NCBI RefSeq assembly: GCF_018742245.1
Contig: NZ_CP036132.1
Location: 1,545,001-1,609,000, forward strand
Length of the DNA: 64,000 nt
Direction of reading: 5' to 3'
Source: Bacillus mycoides
Lineage (GTDB): Bacteria > Bacillota > Bacilli > Bacillales > Bacillaceae_G
Every line of letters starts with the position of its first letter. The first letter of the stretch is position 1. Both the position numbers and the translations under genes were made by a program. This document shows positions 60,914 through 64,000 of this stretch, piece by piece. The notes under the pieces are model-generated. The model did not search any database, was not told the DNA's origin, and was given only the letters and a program-made list of their open reading frames with translations.

Positions 60914-62422
60914 ATGAACACATGTCAAGCAATTTATGATTTTATTACAATTGCAATTGAAAATGGAACCATTGAAGAAAATGACCGAATTTATATGCAC
61001 AATCAACTATTACGTTTGCTTGGTGAATCGGAAATGGAGGAGATTACTAGTGTAGTCGAAACGGACCCACATGTGCTGTTAGATACGCTTTTGGATAAAG
61101 CGAGGGAAAATCTTACTATTTCTAAAAACCAGGCCAATCGTGATATGTTCGAAGCACTTTTAATGAGTGTGATTACACCACTTCCATCCAAGGTCAATGC
61201 GAATTTTCAGGAGAGATATCGCAAAAGTCCTGAACAAGCAACGGATTATTTCTTTGAACTAAGTAAACGCAATGATTATATAAAGACCCGTGCGATTGCA
61301 AAAAATATTCATTATTTAGCAGAATCAAAATATGGTGAACTTGAGATTACTATTAATTTATCCAAACCAGAGAAAAATCCAAAAGAGATCTTAGCTGCAA
61401 GAAATACACCGAAGGGTAATTATCCAAAATGTTTACTTTGTATTGAAAATGAAGGGTATTTCGGTCGCTGGAACCATCCAGGTAGAAGCAGTCACCGAAT
61501 CATTAACATCGAGCTAGATGGAGAAGAATGGGGTTTTCAATATTCACCATATGCATACTTTAATGAACACTCCATCGTATTATCTAAGAAGCATCGACCA
61601 ATGAAAATTTCTCGTGAGGCATTCTCCCGTTTATTTAGTTTTGTAGAAATCATGCCACATTATTTCATTGGTTCAAATGCGGATTTACCGATTGTAGGAG
61701 GATCTATCTTAAGTCATGATCACTATCAAGCTGGGCGCCATAACTTTCCAATGGCAAAGGCTAAGGTTCTTAAAACATTTAAACTATCTGACTACTCAAA
61801 TATTTCTTGCGGTATTGTCAACTGGCCAATGAGTGTGATTCGCCTCTCTTCTTTAAATAAAGAAGAACTAATTAATGCCAGCACCTACATCCATGAAAGT
61901 TGGAAGAACTATTCAGATGAATTCTTACAAATTCGTGCGCAATCAAAAGATGGTACAAAACATCACACGATCACACCAATTGTGCGGCGTTCCGAAGGAA
62001 AGTATGAAATTGATCTTGTACTGCGTGATAATAATGTGAGTGAAGAATACCCTGATGGAATTTTCCACTCACATCCAGATGTACAGCATATTAAGAAAGA
62101 AAATATCGGGCTTATTGAAGTCATGGGCCTTGCAATTCTCCCTCCACGTTTGATTGAGGAACTTCATGAAGTTGAGCTGCACTTGTTAGATAAGGAAGCC
62201 AATGTTCCTGAAATCCATCAAAAATGGGCAGATGAATTAAAAGCCCAGGGTGGCTATACGGAAGAGACCATTCAAAGCTTTCTTCAAACTGAAGTTGCAA
62301 AAAAATTTGAACGCGTCTTAGAAGATGCTGGTGTTTATAAGATGAATAAAGATGGTAGAACAGGGTTTGATCGCTTTATCAAAGAATTACAAAGCGCAAA
62401 TCGAGAGGTGATGACGAAATGA
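60914..62422 (+). CDS. galT: UDP-glucose:hexose-1-phosphate uridylyltransferase GalT (class II)
   Basis: 502 residues, the size of the Firmicutes class II GalT (unlike ~350-residue E. coli GalT). Features include KCLLCIENEGYFGRWNHPGR near 175-194 and GGSILSHDHYQAGRHNFPMA near 263-282, with the HxH-type histidines of the nucleotidyl-transfer site. It swaps UMP between UDP-glucose and galactose-1-phosphate. GGGGTGG precedes ATG 60914; an alternative ATG at 60893 overlaps the galK stop (ATGA). Confidence 0.93.
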   Translation: MNTCQAIYDFITIAIENGTIEENDRIYMHNQLLRLLGESEMEEITSVVETDPHVLLDTLLDKARENLTISKNQANRDMFEALLMSVITPLPSKVNANFQERYRKSPEQATDYFFELSKRNDYIKTRAIAKNIHYLAESKYGELEITINLSKPEKNPKEILAARNTPKGNYPKCLLCIENEGYFGRWNHPGRSSHRIINIELDGEEWGFQYSPYAYFNEHSIVLSKKHRPMKISREAFSRLFSFVEIMPHYFIGSNADLPIVGGSILSHDHYQAGRHNFPMAKAKVLKTFKLSDYSNISCGIVNWPMSVIRLSSLNKEELINASTYIHESWKNYSDEFLQIRAQSKDGTKHHTITPIVRRSEGKYEIDLVLRDNNVSEEYPDGIFHSHPDVQHIKKENIGLIEVMGLAILPPRLIEELHEVELHLLDKEANVPEIHQKWADELKAQGGYTEETIQSFLQTEVAKKFERVLEDAGVYKMNKDGRTGFDRFIKELQSANREVMTK

Positions 62423-63405
62423 CAGTTTTAGTTTTAGGTGGTGCAGGCTATATCGGTTCACATGCCGTCAATCAATTAATCACAAATGGCTATGATGTAG
62501 CGGTAATCGATAATCTATTGACCGGGCATATCGAGTCGTTGCATGAAAAAACGCGCTTTTACAAGGGAGATATACGTGATAAGAAATTCATGTGCGAAGT
62601 CTTCTCTCAAGAAAAGAATATTGAAGGTGTGATGCATTTTGCAGCATTTTCACTTGTTGGTGAATCAATGGGAGAGCCGTTGAAATATTTCAATAACAAT
62701 GTTTACGGCACGCAGATTACCTTAGAAGTTATGAGAGAATTCAGCGTGAAATACATTGTCTTTTCTTCAACTGCTGCAACGTTCGGAATTCCAGAAGAGA
62801 TGCCAATTAAGGAGACAACTCCAACAAAGCCAATCAACCCATACGGTCAAAGTAAGTTGATGATGGAACAAATGATGAAATGGCAAAGTGAGGCAAGCGA
62901 CATGAATTATGTGGCGCTTCGTTATTTTAATGTTGCAGGTGCAAAAGAAGATGGCTCAATTGGAGAAGCCCATAATCATGAAACACATTTAATTCCGACT
63001 ATTTTACAGGTAGCACTTGGTCAGCGTGATGAGCTCATGATTTATGGGGACGACTATAATACGCCAGATGGAACGAACATCCGTGACTATATCCATGTAG
63101 TCGATTTAATAGATGCGCATATCAAAGCGCTAGAATATTTAAAATCTGGCGGGAAATCGGACGTATTTAATCTTGGCTCAGCAGAAGGCTATTCAAATAA
63201 AGAAATACTTAAAGCTGCTCGTGAGATCACAGAACATCCAATTCCAGCAAAAATCGGGCCGCGTCGCCCAGGTGATCCAGATGTGTTAATTGCATCAAGT
63301 GTGAAAGCGAAGGAAGTTCTTAGTTGGGAACCAAAATATACTTCTATTAAGGATATTATCGCTACAGCATGGAAATGGCATCAAAGTCATCCAGAAGGGT
63401 ATTAA
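62419..63405 (+). CDS. galE: UDP-glucose 4-epimerase GalE
   Basis: 328 residues of the extended SDR family. Rossmann motif GGAGYIGSH (7-15), catalytic Ser/Thr in FSSTAATFG near 114-122 and YxxxK as YGQSKLMMEQ (Tyr near 142). Interconverts UDP-galactose and UDP-glucose with bound NAD+, completing the Leloir route. Its ATG overlaps the galT stop (ATGA), with GAGAGGTGATGAC upstream, so galKTE are translationally coupled. Confidence 0.95.
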   Translation: MTVLVLGGAGYIGSHAVNQLITNGYDVAVIDNLLTGHIESLHEKTRFYKGDIRDKKFMCEVFSQEKNIEGVMHFAAFSLVGESMGEPLKYFNNNVYGTQITLEVMREFSVKYIVFSSTAATFGIPEEMPIKETTPTKPINPYGQSKLMMEQMMKWQSEASDMNYVALRYFNVAGAKEDGSIGEAHNHETHLIPTILQVALGQRDELMIYGDDYNTPDGTNIRDYIHVVDLIDAHIKALEYLKSGGKSDVFNLGSAEGYSNKEILKAAREITEHPIPAKIGPRRPGDPDVLIASSVKAKEVLSWEPKYTSIKDIIATAWKWHQSHPEGY

Positions 63406-63419
63406 AACATTTGAAAAAG

Positions 63420-63460
63420 AACTGCACTAAAGGAGGTGAAACTTCTAGTGCAGTTTTATC
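63420..63460. terminator. Terminator of the gal operon
   Basis: AACTGCACTA (63420-63429) pairs with TAGTGCAGTT (63446-63455), followed by TTATCTTTT. The loop holds an AAGGAGGTGA. Confidence 0.75.
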
Positions 63461-63462
63461 TT

Positions 63463-63654
63463 TTATAAATAATACTCAAATATTTTTGCAACTTTTTCCT
63501 TCATTTTTTCTTTTATAGATAATTGATTGACGTCAAAGGATGTTACTCGCTTTGAATTTTGTAAGTCTGCATTAATGACAGGCTTTATTTTTGAAATATA
63601 GACCGGGTCATGGATATAACAGTTTATTTCTTCATTTGACATTAATACAAACAC
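63463..63654 (-). pseudogene. Fragment of an unknown protein
   Basis: A 63-codon frame with credible protein composition: MSNEEINCYIHDPVYISKIK, then PVINADLQNSKRVTSFDVNQ and a lysine-rich end. There is no ribosome site at either possible ATG, and it abuts another broken frame on the plus strand, so it looks like the C-terminal scrap of a gene. Family not recognised. Confidence 0.4.
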
Positions 63655-63745
63655 AAACTACAATGCTGACGCCGAAGCAGTTGTTGGAAAATACGGTATG
63701 CTAGAGATTGCGAAGTTTCTTGGTAGTGAATTAGAGAAAATATAA
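63647..63745 (+). pseudogene. C-terminal scrap of an unknown protein
   Basis: A frame without a start codon reads NYNADAEAVVGKYGMLEIAK and FLGSELEKI before TAA at 63743-63745, and a good terminator follows, as after a real gene. The upstream part of the gene is missing, apparently lost where it meets the minus-strand fragment near 63650. Confidence 0.4.
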
Positions 63746-63756
63746 TAGATAGGGAG

Positions 63757-63784
63757 AAAGCTGCTGATGAAGCAGCTTTTTTTG
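63757..63784 (+). terminator. Intrinsic terminator
   Basis: AAAGCTGCT (63757-63765) pairs with AGCAGCTTT (63771-63779) and is followed by TTTTT. Confidence 0.82.
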
Positions 63785-63847
63785 TAAGTTCAATTTGAGT
63801 AAAAATTGTTAATTTTGTATTTAAAACCAAATAAAGGAAGTGTCATG

Positions 63848-63867
63848 CATGCCCATCAACTTAAGAC
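63848..63867 (+). mobile_element. IS231-type terminal inverted repeat
   Basis: CATGCCCATCAACTTAAG matches the known end of IS231 elements of B. cereus/thuringiensis. Only ~130 more bases are visible and show no transposase frame, so it is either an element's left end running off the window or an isolated remnant. It marks the right side of the island. Confidence 0.6.
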
Positions 63868-64000
63868 GTGGATATGAAATAAATTCACGATGTTTATAAG
63901 AAAGATGCGATGCTATATCTTTTCAATTAAAGAATTCTAAATGTGTTTTAATCAAACTTTTTTATAAAAATTCAACATCCAGTCACAAAGACAGACTCTA

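Overview
The window is low-GC Gram-positive chromosome, almost certainly from a Bacillus cereus group strain. Evidence: five copies of a bcr1-type repeat (a cereus-group element flanked by TTTAT), an IS231-type terminus, a giant protein made of B. anthracis-type conserved repeats (DUF11), a GerN-like antiporter, and gene neighbourhoods like those of other Bacillus (dynA-ypbS; ypeP-ypeQ-cspD). No tRNA, rRNA or CRISPR array was seen.

Layout. 0-13.9 kb is core chromosome: the end of a purine permease, a DUF418 membrane protein, a Fur-box promoter driving a 28-residue membrane peptide, the double-headed dynamin DynA, small conserved genes, a rhodanese-type sulfurtransferase, two tandem 6S-like RNAs, a lipoprotein / ATP-grasp / DUF350 cassette, and an M-box (Mg2+) riboswitch leading to a 34-codon leader ORF and a soluble remnant of an MgtA-type ATPase. 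A 5'-3' exonuclease and an FbpB-like peptide follow. 14.0-29.0 kb is one gene on the minus strand coding for 5010 residues with about 35 DUF11 repeats. 29-49.4 kb is ordinary core sequence: acetyltransferases, a cysteine hydrolase, a drug/metabolite exporter, two RNase H-like proteins, a preQ1 riboswitch with queT, cspD, a YqcI/YcgG protein, LysE, a fatty acid hydroxylase-like protein, an acetate-type symporter with its DUF485 partner, a class III aminotransferase, GerN-like antiporter, a MerR-MATE pair with a classic long-spacer MerR promoter, DUF421, a SanA/YdcF protein and a nitroreductase.

49.4-63.9 kb looks like an acquired catabolic island bounded and interrupted by broken insertion sequences (IS3, IS1182-like, ISL3-like and an IS231-type end). 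It carries a LacI regulator, a sugar ABC importer (binding lipoprotein and two permeases, no ATPase), a DUF624 protein, two unrelated alpha-galactosidases (GH36 and GH4/MelA), and the Leloir genes galK-galT-galE. Together these would import alpha-galactosides (melibiose/raffinose type), release galactose and feed it to UDP-glucose metabolism, borrowing a shared MsmX-type ATPase encoded elsewhere.

The most unusual items are: the M-box-controlled leader ORF plus an actuator-domain-only ATPase relative with no membrane helices and an altered TGES motif; the Fur-controlled micro-peptide; the 35-repeat giant protein that lacks both signal peptide and wall anchor; and the tandem 6S-like RNAs.
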